This document shows positions 44,203-53,460 of a stretch of 64,000 bases of DNA, one piece after another. The DNA is from an uncultured Pelagibacteraceae bacterium (GTDB lineage Bacteria; Pseudomonadota; Alphaproteobacteria; Pelagibacterales; Pelagibacteraceae). Below the pieces are notes generated by a model, which worked only from the letters and a program-made list of their open reading frames with translations, was not told where the DNA came from and made no database searches. Position 1 is the first letter of the stretch. Each line of letters opens with the position of its first letter. The position numbers and the translations under genes were made by a program. The stretch covers positions 62,001 to 126,000 of the forward strand of contig CABYDS010000002.1 of NCBI GenBank assembly GCA_902517745.1, read 5' to 3'.

Positions 44203-46634
44203 TAAGCTCTTAATAAATTGTTTTCTGGATCGTAAGGACTTTCATCTAAAATTGTAGCATCATATTTCTCACCTAATATTTCAATTTTAAGTTTTTGTCC
44301 AACATTTGCTAATTCTGGTTTAACCATTCCTAATGCTAATGATTTACCAATTCTAAAACCAAAATCTCCTCCTGTAGCTCTTCCTATAACACTTCCATTT
44401 TCATAAATGGGATTGTTGCCTAATACATCTGCATCTTTTGGGTTGTGAACCTCCAAAGTAACAAGTTTGTTATCAAAACCTTTTTCTCTCCACTTATTCA
44501 ATGCTTCAAGTCCAATAAAACTTCCTTTGTTAGGATGTATAAATCTATCAAGACCACTTTCATAAGGTGAGTATTCAATCGATAATTCTGTTCCAACTAA
44601 TTTATATGATTTTTCTACTCTCAAACTATTCATTGCTCTAATACCATATGGCTTTAGCCCAAGATCTTGCCCTGCTTCCATAAGTTTATCAAAAATGTGA
44701 TTTTGATATTCAATTGGATGATGAAGTTCCCATCCTAATTCACCAACAAAATTAACTCTCATAGCATTTACTGGTGCGTACCCTACATCAACCATTTTTG
44801 CACTTAGCCATTTAAAATTTTCATTTGAAAAATCATCTTTTGAAACTCTTTGCATTAACTCTCTAGCTTTTGGACCTGAAACAACCAAAACTCCATTACT
44901 ATTAGTTAAATTTTCAAACTGCACTGAACCATCTGAAGGCATCCATTTTAAAATCCAATCATGATCTAATCTTTGGAAAGCTCCTGCTGATACTAAATAA
45001 AAGCTATCATGTGACTCTCTCATAATAGTAAATTCAGAATGAACACCGCCTTTAGTATTTAAAGCATGACATAAATTAATTCTTCCAACTTTTTTTGGTA
45101 ATTTGTTTGCAACTAAATTATCTAAAAATTCCTCAGCACCAGGTCCTTTAATTCTACATTTTGCAAATGCAGTCATATCCAAAAGACCAACATTTTCTTT
45201 TACGTTTTTGCATTCTTTTTCCATTGCATTGAACCATTTTGATCTTCTAAATGACCAATCATCTTTTTGCTCCATTCCATCAGTTGCAAAAAAATTAGGT
45301 CGTTCCCATCCAAATTTTTGACCAAACACTGCTCCTAAATTTTTCATTCTGTCATAACATGGCGCTGTTCTTAATGGTCTTGCTGCTGGTCTTTCTTCAT
45401 CAGGAAAGTGAGTTATGAAAACGTGACTGTAGGCTTCTTCATTTTTAGCTTTTAAATATGATTTAGAGCAATAATCTCCATACCTTCTTGGTTCAACACC
45501 AAGCATATCAATTGTGGGTTCACCATCTACAATCCATTCAGCAAGTTGCCATCCTGCTCCACCTGCTGCAGTGATACCAAAACTATGACCTTCATTTATC
45601 CAAAAATTTTTCAATCCCCAAGCAGGACCAACAATTGGGTTACCATCAGGTGTATAACAAATTGCACCGTTATAAACTTTCTTAACTCCCACTTCACCAA
45701 ATGCAGGTACTCTATGTATTGCACCTTCAATGTGTGGAGCCAATCTATCCAAATCTTCCTGAAATAATTCATATTCAGAATCTTTTGATGGTCCATCTAC
45801 ATAACAAGCTGGTGCACCATCTTCATATGGTCCTAAAATTAATCCACCCGCTTCTTCTCTCATATACCATCTGCTATCACTATCCCTTAAAACTCCCATC
45901 TCTGGTAATCCATCTTTTTTTCTTTTTTGAATTTCTGGATGGGGTTCAGTAACAATGTATTGATGTTCTACTGGAATAACTGGAATATCTAATCCAACCA
46001 TCTTTCCAGTTTGTCTTGCAAAATTTCCTGAACAAGAAATAATATGTTCACACTCTATAGACCCTTTATCTGTCTCAACAACCCAACCATCTTTGGTTTG
46101 TTTCATTCCAACAACATTTGTATTTCTATAAATTTCTGCTCCTCTATTTCTTGCACCTGTTGCAAGTGCTTGAGTTAAATCAGCTGGTTGAATATATCCA
46201 TCTTCAGGATGTTGTATTGCACCAACTAAATCTGATGTATTACATAATGGCCATATTTCTTTAACTTGATCTGGAGTTAAAAATTTTACATCAACACCAA
46301 TTGTTTGAGCAACACCAGCGTATTGAAAGTATTCATCCATTCTATCCTTAGTGCTTGCTAATCTAATATTTGATACAACGCTGAAACCTACGTTCTTGCC
46401 TGTCTCTTCTTCTAAAGTTTTATATAAATTGACAGCATACTTGTGGAGTTGTCCAACAGAATAACTCATATTAAACAATGGTAATAAGCCAGCTGCATGC
46501 CAAGTTGAGCCTGATGTTAGTTCTTTTCTTTCAATTAAAACAACATCTGACCAACCTTTTTTTGCTAAGTGATAGAGTGCACTAACTCCCACTACTCCAC
46601 CACCAACTACAACAACTTTTGCTTTGGCTTTCAT
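44202..46634 (-). CDS. Dimethylglycine/sarcosine dehydrogenase-type protein, ETF-linked
   Basis: A protein of 810 residues laid out like the paralogue at 30260-32698. It has an FAD domain with [20 protein letters not shown] and [16 protein letters not shown] (covalent FAD His). The GcvT-type folate domain from about residue 430 has [35 protein letters not shown] and [15 protein letters not shown]. The two paralogues differ clearly, so they may divide dimethylglycine and sarcosine, or handle other N-methyl compounds. This one is the first gene of an operon with etfB, etfA and ETF-QO, so its electron path is explicit. Confidence 0.9.
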   Translation of the reverse strand: MKAKAKVVVVGGGVVGVSALYHLAKKGWSDVVLIERKELTSGSTWHAAGLLPLFNMSYSVGQLHKYAVNLYKTLEEETGKNVGFSVVSNIRLASTKDRMDEYFQYAGVAQTIGVDVKFLTPDQVKEIWPLCNTSDLVGAIQHPEDGYIQPADLTQALATGARNRGAEIYRNTNVVGMKQTKDGWVVETDKGSIECEHIISCSGNFARQTGKMVGLDIPVIPVEHQYIVTEPHPEIQKRKKDGLPEMGVLRDSDSRWYMREEAGGLILGPYEDGAPACYVDGPSKDSEYELFQEDLDRLAPHIEGAIHRVPAFGEVGVKKVYNGAICYTPDGNPIVGPAWGLKNFWINEGHSFGITAAGGAGWQLAEWIVDGEPTIDMLGVEPRRYGDYCSKSYLKAKNEEAYSHVFITHFPDEERPAARPLRTAPCYDRMKNLGAVFGQKFGWERPNFFATDGMEQKDDWSFRRSKWFNAMEKECKNVKENVGLLDMTAFAKCRIKGPGAEEFLDNLVANKLPKKVGRINLCHALNTKGGVHSEFTIMRESHDSFYLVSAGAFQRLDHDWILKWMPSDGSVQFENLTNSNGVLVVSGPKARELMQRVSKDDFSNENFKWLSAKMVDVGYAPVNAMRVNFVGELGWELHHPIEYQNHIFDKLMEAGQDLGLKPYGIRAMNSLRVEKSYKLVGTELSIEYSPYESGLDRFIHPNKGSFIGLEALNKWREKGFDNKLVTLEVHNPKDADVLGNNPIYENGSVIGRATGGDFGFRIGKSLALGMVKPELANVGQKLKIEILGEKYDATILDESPYDPENNLLRA

Positions 46635-46680
46635 TATCAGATTCCTACTAAATTTTAATTACTAACGAAACAAAATTCTA

Positions 46681-46884
46681 TTATTCATCATCTGCGTCAC
46701 GCCAGCCCATTCTGAACATTAAATAAGCGGCAACTATGACGGAAATTGTACCTACTACCATACCAATATTAATCCCAACTTCACTTCCCCAAAAATACCA
46801 TCCAAGTTGAGTGGATGAAATTGTTGGAAAGCATAAAATAAACATTAGAATTGCATATCTAATATACATTGGAGGCTTTTTCAT
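46681..46884 (-). CDS. Small two-helix membrane protein
   Basis: A protein of 67 residues from the ATG at 46884, which shares its A with the stop of the DUF4864 gene (TAATG). A longer frame from 46938 would overlap that gene by 55 bases. It has two membrane helices (about 8-24, AILMFILCFPTISSTQLGW, and 38-58, GMVVGTISVIVAAYLMFRMG) and an acidic tail. The function is unknown; coupling to DUF4864 suggests a joint envelope role. Confidence 0.65.
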   Translation of the reverse strand: MKKPPMYIRYAILMFILCFPTISSTQLGWYFWGSEVGINIGMVVGTISVIVAAYLMFRMGWRDADDE

Positions 46885-47345
46885 TATATTGATGATCCCA
46901 TTGGTATTGGTTGTGAAACTGCTGTTGTTAGCCAGCAATCTAAAAGATTGCCTTCTTTATTATTCTTTTCAACTTTCCATTTAAATTTAAAATATTGTTT
47001 GTCCTTATCCAAGACAACAACTTCATAAGTTGCCATTGTATTTGATTTGTAAATTTCAGTTACTGTATTTTCTTTGTGGTCAATCAGCATCGAGTATGAA
47101 GCCCCTTTTAACATTCTTTTAAATCTATCTAATGGACCTGTCATCCTTTGATTATTTGGATGTGCAAATTCCCATGTTTGCTCAATCCCTCTATCTTTAT
47201 ATGGACTGTCATTTTTCATTAACGCCTTTAATTGAATTAAAACAACTTGTTTTGGATCTATATTCACACTTGGTTTTAAAACATCAGCAAATGAAGAATT
47301 AAAATAAAAAAATGTAATTAAAAAAAATAAAATTTTGAATTTCAT
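46884..47345 (-). CDS. DUF4864 family exported protein
   Basis: A protein of 153 residues with a signal peptide (1-20, FFYFNSSFAD) and the DUF4864 pattern: QLKALMKNDSPYKDRGIEQTWEFAHPNNQ in pieces, GPLDRFKRMLKG, and a C-terminal KFKWKVEKNNKEGNLLDCWLTT. The family resembles NTF2-like proteins without a known ligand. It shares a base with the following small membrane protein gene. Likely periplasmic. Confidence 0.85.
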   Translation of the reverse strand: MKFKILFFLITFFYFNSSFADVLKPSVNIDPKQVVLIQLKALMKNDSPYKDRGIEQTWEFAHPNNQRMTGPLDRFKRMLKGASYSMLIDHKENTVTEIYKSNTMATYEVVVLDKDKQYFKFKWKVEKNNKEGNLLDCWLTTAVSQPIPMGSSI

Positions 47346-47411
47346 ATTTTAAATTTATCTTAAATTTAAAATGAAATAAAAGGTCTTTATATCACACTTA
47401 ATAATTTGATA

Positions 47412-47837
47412 TTATATAGTTTTGAACAATCTATCGTATTCGTTTTTAATACATTTATTAGAGATATAATAAATTTTATTTTGAGAGACTAATTTAGCTG
47501 CATTTTCGTTGTGAATTCCTAATTGCAACCATAATACATTTGCACCAATTTCTATTGTTTGTTTTGCTATTTCCTCAGCCTCCTCACTAGGTCTAAAAAC
47601 ATTAACAATTCCAACATGATCTTTAATATCTGTTAGTTTTTTATAAACTGGTTCACCATGTATAATTTTATTATCTGTTACTGGATTAACAGGAAAAATT
47701 TTGTAACCTGTATTTCTTAAATATTTCATTATTATATTGGAAGTTTTTTTTGAGTCTGGGCTTGCTCCAACAATTGCTATCGTCCTATAACTTAAATATA
47801 GTTCTTTTATTTTTTCATCTAAAAGTGTTGTATCCAT
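47412..47837 (-). CDS. CoA-binding domain protein, second tandem copy
   Basis: A protein of 141 residues with the Rossmann CoA-binding pattern of the YccU family: TIAIVGASPDSKKTSNIIMKYL, GYKIFPVNPVTDNKI and VNVFRPSEEAEEIAKQTIEIGANVLWLQLG. It clearly resembles its upstream neighbour (47846-48295) but has diverged, notably at the C-terminus, so the pair is an old tandem duplication. It probably binds CoA or another nucleotide. 8 bases separate the two genes. Confidence 0.85.
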   Translation of the reverse strand: MDTTLLDEKIKELYLSYRTIAIVGASPDSKKTSNIIMKYLRNTGYKIFPVNPVTDNKIIHGEPVYKKLTDIKDHVGIVNVFRPSEEAEEIAKQTIEIGANVLWLQLGIHNENAAKLVSQNKIYYISNKCIKNEYDRLFKTI

Positions 47838-47845
47838 AATTTGAT

Positions 47846-48295
47846 TTAAATTTTAAGATCTAGTCGCGGTTTCCAAAATGGTCTGAAGAGTTCAATTTTT
47901 GGACATCTATTCATAACTACTTTTAAACCCGCATCTTCAGCAATTTTTGCTGCATCATGATTAATTACACCGATTTGTCCCCATAATACTTTTGCTCCAA
48001 TTGATATTGCCTCTTCAGCAATTCCATAAAGATCCTCGGATCTTCTAAATACTTCAACCATATCAACAGGTCTATCGATAGCTGATAAATTTGGATAAAC
48101 TTTTAAATTTCTAATTTCCTTTATACCTGGTTTAGGATTTACAGGTATCATGTCATAACCAGTTTCATGCAAAACTCTTAATACACCATAACTAAATTTA
48201 GTTTTATCTGGACTAGCACCAACCATTGCAATTGTCTTAACTGAGCTTAAAATATCTTTTAAATATTCAGCGCTATAAGGTTCGTTATGGTTCAT
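47846..48295 (-). CDS. CoA-binding domain protein, first tandem copy
   Basis: A protein of 149 residues of the YccU CoA-binding family: TIAMVGASPDKTKFSYGVLRVL, GYDMIPVNPKPGIKEI, VEVFRRSEDLYGIAEEAISIGAKVLWGQIGV and a C-terminal MNRCPKIE. It keeps more of the family consensus than its tandem partner. It starts 2 bases after the ferredoxin stop, so it sits in the SBP56/ferredoxin operon. Confidence 0.9.
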   Translation of the reverse strand: MNHNEPYSAEYLKDILSSVKTIAMVGASPDKTKFSYGVLRVLHETGYDMIPVNPKPGIKEIRNLKVYPNLSAIDRPVDMVEVFRRSEDLYGIAEEAISIGAKVLWGQIGVINHDAAKIAEDAGLKVVMNRCPKIELFRPFWKPRLDLKI

Positions 48296-48297
48296 TT

Positions 48298-48663
48298 TTA
48301 TTTTTTTTCATCCTTTTTACTTGCGATGTCTGCTTTTAATTCGTGTGGCTCTAAAGGATCAAGAAAAGGATTTCGGTATAATTTATCATGACTTTCAACT
48401 CCTATCTCAATTGTGCAATCTGTTTTTGCTTTAGCAACACATAAAATAATATATCCATCATTTATTTGTCTGTTATTTAAAGCAACTTGAGAACGTTGAT
48501 CTACTTCTCCATTTATTAGTTTAGCTGCACATGTAATACATCCTCCATACTGACATCCGTATGGAAGATCGACACCTTGATCTCTTAATTCGTTTAATAA
48601 AGGTTTTTTTCCACTGACTTCAAATGCACTGTTATTTCTGTTTGAGATTGTAATCTTTGTCAT
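48298..48663 (-). CDS. 2Fe-2S ferredoxin
   Basis: A protein of 121 residues from the ATG at 48663, which overlaps the SBP56 stop by 4 bases (ATGA). A longer frame adds only seven residues inside the upstream gene. The plant-type cluster ligands are C37, C42 and C45 in GCQYGGCITCAAKL and C75 in IILCVAKAK. The C-terminal tail beyond residue 85 is longer than in minimal ferredoxins. It could take electrons from, or give them to, the SBP56 enzyme next door. Confidence 0.92.
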   Translation of the reverse strand: MTKITISNRNNSAFEVSGKKPLLNELRDQGVDLPYGCQYGGCITCAAKLINGEVDQRSQVALNNRQINDGYIILCVAKAKTDCTIEIGVESHDKLYRNPFLDPLEPHELKADIASKKDEKK

Positions 48664-50012
48664 AGCCAGATGTCGCTTGTGCAATCTCCACCTGGATATC
48701 TACTTTCATGGCACCTACTAGGTCCATTTGGCTCTTTACCAAAATCAACAATAAAATCTTTATTAATTTTCATCCCACCATTTTCAACATCACAATCAAT
48801 CATAATCATTGCTCCGCCCTGTTTTCTTATTTCAGGATAAAATTGATTATCCCAAGTAGAAAATAATGATGTTGTTACATACATCCTTTTACCATCTAAA
48901 GATAATTGATACATTTGAGGTCCACCAGCAATTTTAACACCATTTACTTCTGGAGCCTTTCCTAACAATCCACCCATCCAAACTTGACCAGTTAATTTAG
49001 GATTGTGCGGATCTGAAATATCGTATTGTCTCATATCTCCATGAAGCCAATTATTTATATAGAGATATTTATCATCCATAGAAACCAATATCGCTGACAT
49101 AACTCCAGGTACAGGAATTGGCCAATCAGGATGTGGTTCATTTTCAACATCAATTATTTTTTCCCATTCCCATTTACCTTCTTTTGATTTCCAAAAATGA
49201 ATTACATTTGCACTTAGCGCAGCACCACAAAATCCATGACTACTGTCAGGATTATGCATAAATTTTACTTCTAATGGTATTAAACCATCCTCACCTAAAT
49301 ACATTGTTTGAACTGGCTCTTTTTTTTTAAAATCCCAAACATGAAGTCTTCTTCCATATTTCAAATGACCAACTTCCTCTAAATCAAATCCAGGCATAAA
49401 AGTATTAGGGGCAGCCCATTCAGAACTAACCATCACATTATGTCTTGGTTGGTACCAGAAGTCATAACTAAAAGGTATGTCTCCCATTGAATTTTCCCAT
49501 CTACCTACAATTTCAAAATCTTTGTTTAAATGTAAATATCCTCCTGGAGCTTCTCCTCTTGCATCTCCTAGAAAAGAAATGATAATTTCAGAACCTAGGC
49601 AATGAACTGTGTGTGGTCCTGATAAATTAGTTTTTTTCTTTATTTCAGATCCATCTACTACTTTATGTAATTTTGGAGCTCTAGGATCAGATGCAGTATC
49701 AACAACATAAATATTATTTGATCTAACACCTGGAACTAATAAATATTTTCTGCTCATTTTTAAGTCGCCATGACAAGAAGAACATGCATTCCATCCCATA
49801 TGATGCAATTCATCACCAATACCTGGCATTTCAAGCCTATGAATTACTTTAGAATAAGTAGGGCTTTGAGGATCAACATCGACGGTTGCTAAGTAGTCTG
49901 GTTTTTGTATTCCTGTCCCTGTGTAAATCGCTATGGTATATAAAAGCTTTTCTTTTGGTGCTTTTATTGCTTCTGCAGGACTAGCATATCCGGGACCACA
50001 ACATCCATCCAT
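48660..50012 (-). CDS. Selenium-binding protein/methanethiol oxidase family (SBP56)
   Basis: A protein of 450 residues, very close in motif to human SELENBP1: CCGPGYASPAEAIKAPKE, PDYLATVDVDPQSPTYSKVIHRL (in pieces), DELHHMGWNACSSCHGD and VDTASDPRAPKLHKVVDGSE. This family oxidises methanethiol to formaldehyde, H2S and H2O2, using copper in the bacterial MtoX. The metal-ligand histidines lie in HHMGWNACSSC, HTVHCLG and later segments. It begins an operon with a ferredoxin and CoA-binding genes instead of the copper-maturation genes usually seen with mtoX. A strong AAAGGAGAAA lies upstream of the start. Confidence 0.9.
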   Translation of the reverse strand: MDGCCGPGYASPAEAIKAPKEKLLYTIAIYTGTGIQKPDYLATVDVDPQSPTYSKVIHRLEMPGIGDELHHMGWNACSSCHGDLKMSRKYLLVPGVRSNNIYVVDTASDPRAPKLHKVVDGSEIKKKTNLSGPHTVHCLGSEIIISFLGDARGEAPGGYLHLNKDFEIVGRWENSMGDIPFSYDFWYQPRHNVMVSSEWAAPNTFMPGFDLEEVGHLKYGRRLHVWDFKKKEPVQTMYLGEDGLIPLEVKFMHNPDSSHGFCGAALSANVIHFWKSKEGKWEWEKIIDVENEPHPDWPIPVPGVMSAILVSMDDKYLYINNWLHGDMRQYDISDPHNPKLTGQVWMGGLLGKAPEVNGVKIAGGPQMYQLSLDGKRMYVTTSLFSTWDNQFYPEIRKQGGAMIMIDCDVENGGMKINKDFIVDFGKEPNGPSRCHESRYPGGDCTSDIWL

Positions 50013-50072
50013 GATTGATTTTCTCCTTTAATTACAACTTAATCTTTTTTTTAAGTGACTTCAACTTAATGG

Positions 50073-50846
50073 TTATTTGTTTTTCCAACTTGGATTTCTT
50101 TTTTCTATAAATGCACTTATACCCTCTTTAGCATCATAAGATGACATATTAAGTGTCATCATCTTGCTTGTATAATCATAAGCTTTGTTAAGAGGCATTT
50201 CTAATTGTTTATAAAAACCCTTTTTACCTATTTTGATAGTTAAATTTGATTTTGAAGATATTTTTTTTGCGATATCTAAAACTTTTTTATTTAAAGTTTT
50301 TGGACTGTAATGATCATTAATTAATCCGATTTCCTTTGCATATTTTGCACTAATTGGATCACCGGTAAGTAGCATTTCCATCATTCTTTTTCTGCTAATT
50401 TTTCGGCTGACAGCTACCATTGGTGTACTGCAAAATAATCCAATTTTTACTCCGGGCGTAGCAAACGTTGCTGAGTTCGTACTATATGCAAGATCACAAC
50501 TGGCAGCTAATTGACATCCTGCTGCATAAGCTGCTCCATGTACTTTCGCTATGACTGGTTTGTTTCCCTCCACAATTTGCATCATAAGTTTTGAACAAAG
50601 TTTAAAAAGTTTTAGATGATTAGATCTATTTTTTATACCTCTTACCTCTTTTAAGTTATGGCCTGCACTAAATCCTTTTCCAGCTCCTTCTAAAATAATA
50701 ACCCTTGTTTCTTTATCATTATCTAATTTTTTGAATGCCTTTAATAAAGATGAAAGAGTTTTGTAGGATAATGAATTATAAGTTTTTGGATCATTAATTA
50801 AAACTCTTTTAACGCCTGGTGATAATTTATTTATTTTTACAGTCAC
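50073..50846 (-). CDS. Enoyl-CoA hydratase/isomerase family protein (ECHDC3-like)
   Basis: A protein of 257 residues. The oxyanion motifs are VIILEGAGKGFSAGHNLKEV and PVIAKVHGAAYAAGCQLAASCDLAYS, and GVKIGLFCSTPMVAVSRKI is typical of the ECHDC3 branch rather than classic crotonases. Standard catalytic glutamates are not obvious in the usual positions. Its substrate is unknown. It is the last gene of the run from egtB, beginning directly after the nucleotidyltransferase stop. Confidence 0.85.
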   Translation of the reverse strand: MTVKINKLSPGVKRVLINDPKTYNSLSYKTLSSLLKAFKKLDNDKETRVIILEGAGKGFSAGHNLKEVRGIKNRSNHLKLFKLCSKLMMQIVEGNKPVIAKVHGAAYAAGCQLAASCDLAYSTNSATFATPGVKIGLFCSTPMVAVSRKISRKRMMEMLLTGDPISAKYAKEIGLINDHYSPKTLNKKVLDIAKKISSKSNLTIKIGKKGFYKQLEMPLNKAYDYTSKMMTLNMSSYDAKEGISAFIEKRNPSWKNK

Positions 50847-51221
50847 TTATTTTAATTTACCTTCTTCTCTCATCTTAGCTCTAATTTTAGTTGCTGAAAT
50901 TTTTTGAATTTCTTCAGGCAAAACTATTTCTTCAATTTTATATCCAACACCTCTTCCATAACAAATATTTGTAATATTAGGGACAAGCATAATTTTGAAC
51001 CTACCCTCAAACTCTGGATTAAGTTTTTCTTCAATATTTTTTTTGACAGTTTCAAAATCAAACGGGTTATCATCAACACCTTGTACATCTCTAATTTGAA
51101 TACATACTTGTCCTGTTTTTTTTATAATTTCCTTAAATAGAGTATAGTGACCATCATGAAATGGTTGCCATCTTCCTAACATTTGAGCTGTTGGTTTTTT
51201 GTTATCCCATTGATACGTCAT
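50847..51221 (-). CDS. Cytidylyl/adenylyltransferase-like protein
   Basis: A protein of 124 residues from the ATG at 51221, which overlaps the kinase stop by 4 bases and has AAAGGAG upstream. A longer frame from 51254 adds 11 residues within the kinase gene. It has the nucleotidyltransferase motifs GRWQPFHDGH (HDGH at 22-25) and ISATKIRAKM. Members adenylate or cytidylate phosphorylated small molecules (NMN, pantetheine, glycerol phosphate). Next to a small kinase it suggests phosphorylate-then-activate chemistry. Confidence 0.8.
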   Translation of the reverse strand: MTYQWDNKKPTAQMLGRWQPFHDGHYTLFKEIIKKTGQVCIQIRDVQGVDDNPFDFETVKKNIEEKLNPEFEGRFKIMLVPNITNICYGRGVGYKIEEIVLPEEIQKISATKIRAKMREEGKLK

Positions 51222-51628
51222 TTTTTTATCTCCTTTAAAATCTTTGGTGCCCAAGACTTAGCATCTTGTGTGGTAACATGAAAATTATATTTTTCTGGTT
51301 TAACAAACATTTTATTAGTGTCATCAAACCTACCTTCTTTTATTGTATCTACCCAAACTACATAATCTGCAGGAAATAAACTTCTTGCTTTAGGAGTTGG
51401 GCAAATAAAATCTGCAATCACATAATTTCCTTGGTTTTTTAATTTTAATGCAAACTCAGCCATTCTTTTTGCTTGTCTTGTTCTTCCTTCTTCTGAAAAA
51501 TCCCAATCGTTTGCGGCTTTTCTTACTTCATCTGCATTTAATCTTTTTGCATTCAATAAAGGAGCAAGTTCGTCAGCTAATGTAGTTTTTCCTGCGCCTG
51601 GAAGTCCCATGATTAATATAATTTTCAT
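51218..51628 (-). CDS. P-loop kinase related to adenylylsulfate kinase
   Basis: A protein of 136 residues. Walker A is GLPGAGKT at 8-15. LNADEVRKAANDWDFSEEGRTRQAKRMAEFA follows the CysC pattern. The chain is about 50 residues shorter than CysC. SAR11 bacteria generally lack assimilatory sulfate reduction, so phosphorylation of another substrate is more likely. It is linked to a nucleotidyltransferase gene by a 4-base overlap. Confidence 0.75.
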   Translation of the reverse strand: MKIILIMGLPGAGKTTLADELAPLLNAKRLNADEVRKAANDWDFSEEGRTRQAKRMAEFALKLKNQGNYVIADFICPTPKARSLFPADYVVWVDTIKEGRFDDTNKMFVKPEKYNFHVTTQDAKSWAPKILKEIKK

Positions 51629-51643
51629 TTTTAGGTTTTAACT

Positions 51644-52819
51644 TTAAATTAAATTACCAGCAACCCACTTATGAAAATGATGTGTTGGATTGTCCATCTT
51701 TGGAGAAAAATTACCACCATTATAAGCTGGAGAGTTTCTACCTATTTGCATACTTTGAATTATATCTACATCTTCTTTTTGAATATCTTCCCATTGTTTG
51801 TGATTTTCTTGTCTTAAAGTTTTATACTTTGTTGAAGTTGCCGCCTCATCTCCAACATAATAAATTTCCATATGTTCTATTGTAAACTCATGATTGACTG
51901 GCTCTAACCAATAAGCATAATAATGATCTTTGTGAATTCCTAACATTACATTTGGGAATAGCGCTACATACTCAGCTATATTTTCCTTATCTTTAGGCCA
52001 ATTAGGAAAGCATGGGAACTTTTCATTTCCGTCAAACCTTGGATTATAAACAACTGTTCCTTGTCCGGCGAAACGGTTTGGAAGACCTTGAATATGATAG
52101 TGATCTTCTAACTTTGAATAAGAATTTAATCCTGGATGAACCCAAGGCAAATGATAGCTTTCACAATAATTTTCAATTGCAAATTTCCAATTACATTTTG
52201 CATCTAATTTAAAATAACCATAATCATTTGCATGATGAATTAATTCTCTATCTTTTAAGGGCCAAAATTTTTCCCATCTTTGACTTAAAGGACCAATATA
52301 ATTCTCAAATGAAATTTCATTGTTGTTAATATTAATCATAATTAGATCTAACCAAATATATGATCTTATCTCTTTTAAATTACTTTTTGATTTATCAAAT
52401 TCAGGTGTTTGATGAATATTCATTCCTCCAATATGAGGTGTAGCAATTAATTTACCTTCTAAATCATATGACCATGAATGATATGAGCACCTCATAACAT
52501 TTCTAATTTTGCCAGCTTCTTTAACTAATTTAACTCCTCTATGACTACAAATATTATGAAAAACTTTTATTTCTTTATTTTTTGTTCTAACAATAAGTAA
52601 GGGTATTCCAAGTAAATCAATTGGTTTCACATCACCTTCGTCTGGAATAGAACTTCCAACTCCAATGACGATCCACTTATCTTCAAATAATTTTTTTCTT
52701 TCAATTAAAGTATATTCTTTACTGATGTAACATTCATTTGGTAAACCATGAGCTTCACTAATTGGTTTAGATACAATATCTAACTTTTGTTTATCTATAA
52801 TATTGTAAATTTCTGACAT
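51644..52819 (-). CDS. Rieske non-heme iron oxygenase alpha subunit
   Basis: A protein of 391 residues. The Rieske cluster is C91-x-H93 in ICSHRGVKLV and C111-x2-H114 in CSYHSWSYD. The mononuclear iron site has H223 and H228 in ENYCESYHLPWVHPG, and an aspartate near the C-terminal DVDIIQSMQIGR. The family includes carnitine, choline and betaine N-demethylases or monooxygenases, and aromatic hydroxylases. In this operon with N-methylating egtD a quaternary-amine substrate is plausible but unproven. No reductase gene is adjacent. Confidence 0.87.
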   Translation of the reverse strand: MSEIYNIIDKQKLDIVSKPISEAHGLPNECYISKEYTLIERKKLFEDKWIVIGVGSSIPDEGDVKPIDLLGIPLLIVRTKNKEIKVFHNICSHRGVKLVKEAGKIRNVMRCSYHSWSYDLEGKLIATPHIGGMNIHQTPEFDKSKSNLKEIRSYIWLDLIMININNNEISFENYIGPLSQRWEKFWPLKDRELIHHANDYGYFKLDAKCNWKFAIENYCESYHLPWVHPGLNSYSKLEDHYHIQGLPNRFAGQGTVVYNPRFDGNEKFPCFPNWPKDKENIAEYVALFPNVMLGIHKDHYYAYWLEPVNHEFTIEHMEIYYVGDEAATSTKYKTLRQENHKQWEDIQKEDVDIIQSMQIGRNSPAYNGGNFSPKMDNPTHHFHKWVAGNLI

Positions 52820-52822
52820 GGT

Positions 52823-53452
52823 TTATTTTATCACTTGATATAACCCTAACCAAGCATTTACGTCTTTGCTCGCAATGTAATCTGATTTAAAAAATTTTAT
52901 TTCTTTCCATTTATTTTGCTCCTTAAGTTGTTCAATTTTTTTATCAAAACCATATTCTTCGTGTATTCCCTCATTAATAGTAAAACAGATAAATCCATCA
53001 TTCTTTGTAATCCTGATAAATTCCTCCAAAGCTGGTGGCTTTACATGTCCAAAAGTAAATGTACCAACGCACATAACTGAGTCATATTCGTCATCTTTTT
53101 TATTAATGGGTTTATTCAAGTCTACTTGTTCAAGCTCTTCATAAAGATCATTCGGTACCAATTCTAATAACTTTTTCGAAAGATCTGCCCCATGAAATTT
53201 TTTAAAACCATATTTTTTTAATTCAACACCCACTAGTCCGGTACCACAACCAGCATCATAAATTTTTGCTTCTTTATTTTTTTGAAATTCTGAAAATACT
53301 TTTGTTGTCTCTTTTGGTCCTGTGTAATTCCAATCGACCATATCCTTATCATATTTATTACCATCTCCCCACTCATCGTAATATTTCATTACTTCATCGG
53401 TGTCTTTCAACTTGTAGATGGGAATTTTGTTACCTACGTCTTTTTGCGCCAT
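52823..53452 (-). CDS. Class I SAM-dependent methyltransferase
   Basis: A protein of 209 residues. Motif I is IYDAGCGTGLVGVELKKYGF, followed by GADLSKKLLELV and a motif IV-like YDSVMCVGTFTFGHV. The C-terminal strand ends EEYGFDKKIEQL. It resembles WBSCR27/UbiE-like enzymes of unknown substrate. It follows egtD by 8 bases and precedes the Rieske gene by 3, so the three are co-transcribed. Confidence 0.8.
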   Translation of the reverse strand: MAQKDVGNKIPIYKLKDTDEVMKYYDEWGDGNKYDKDMVDWNYTGPKETTKVFSEFQKNKEAKIYDAGCGTGLVGVELKKYGFKKFHGADLSKKLLELVPNDLYEELEQVDLNKPINKKDDEYDSVMCVGTFTFGHVKPPALEEFIRITKNDGFICFTINEGIHEEYGFDKKIEQLKEQNKWKEIKFFKSDYIASKDVNAWLGLYQVIK

Positions 53453-53460
53453 AATAAAAC

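Noticed and set aside
45546..45952. Overlapping plus- and minus-strand frames of 60-83 codons within the ETF-linked dehydrogenase gene
   Set aside because: They sit entirely inside a strong 810-residue gene and have no start signal or domain.
50073..50846. DmdD (methylthioacryloyl-CoA hydratase) next to methanethiol oxidase
   Set aside because: The motifs fit the ECHDC3 branch and the expected catalytic glutamates are not evident; the neighbourhood alone is not enough.
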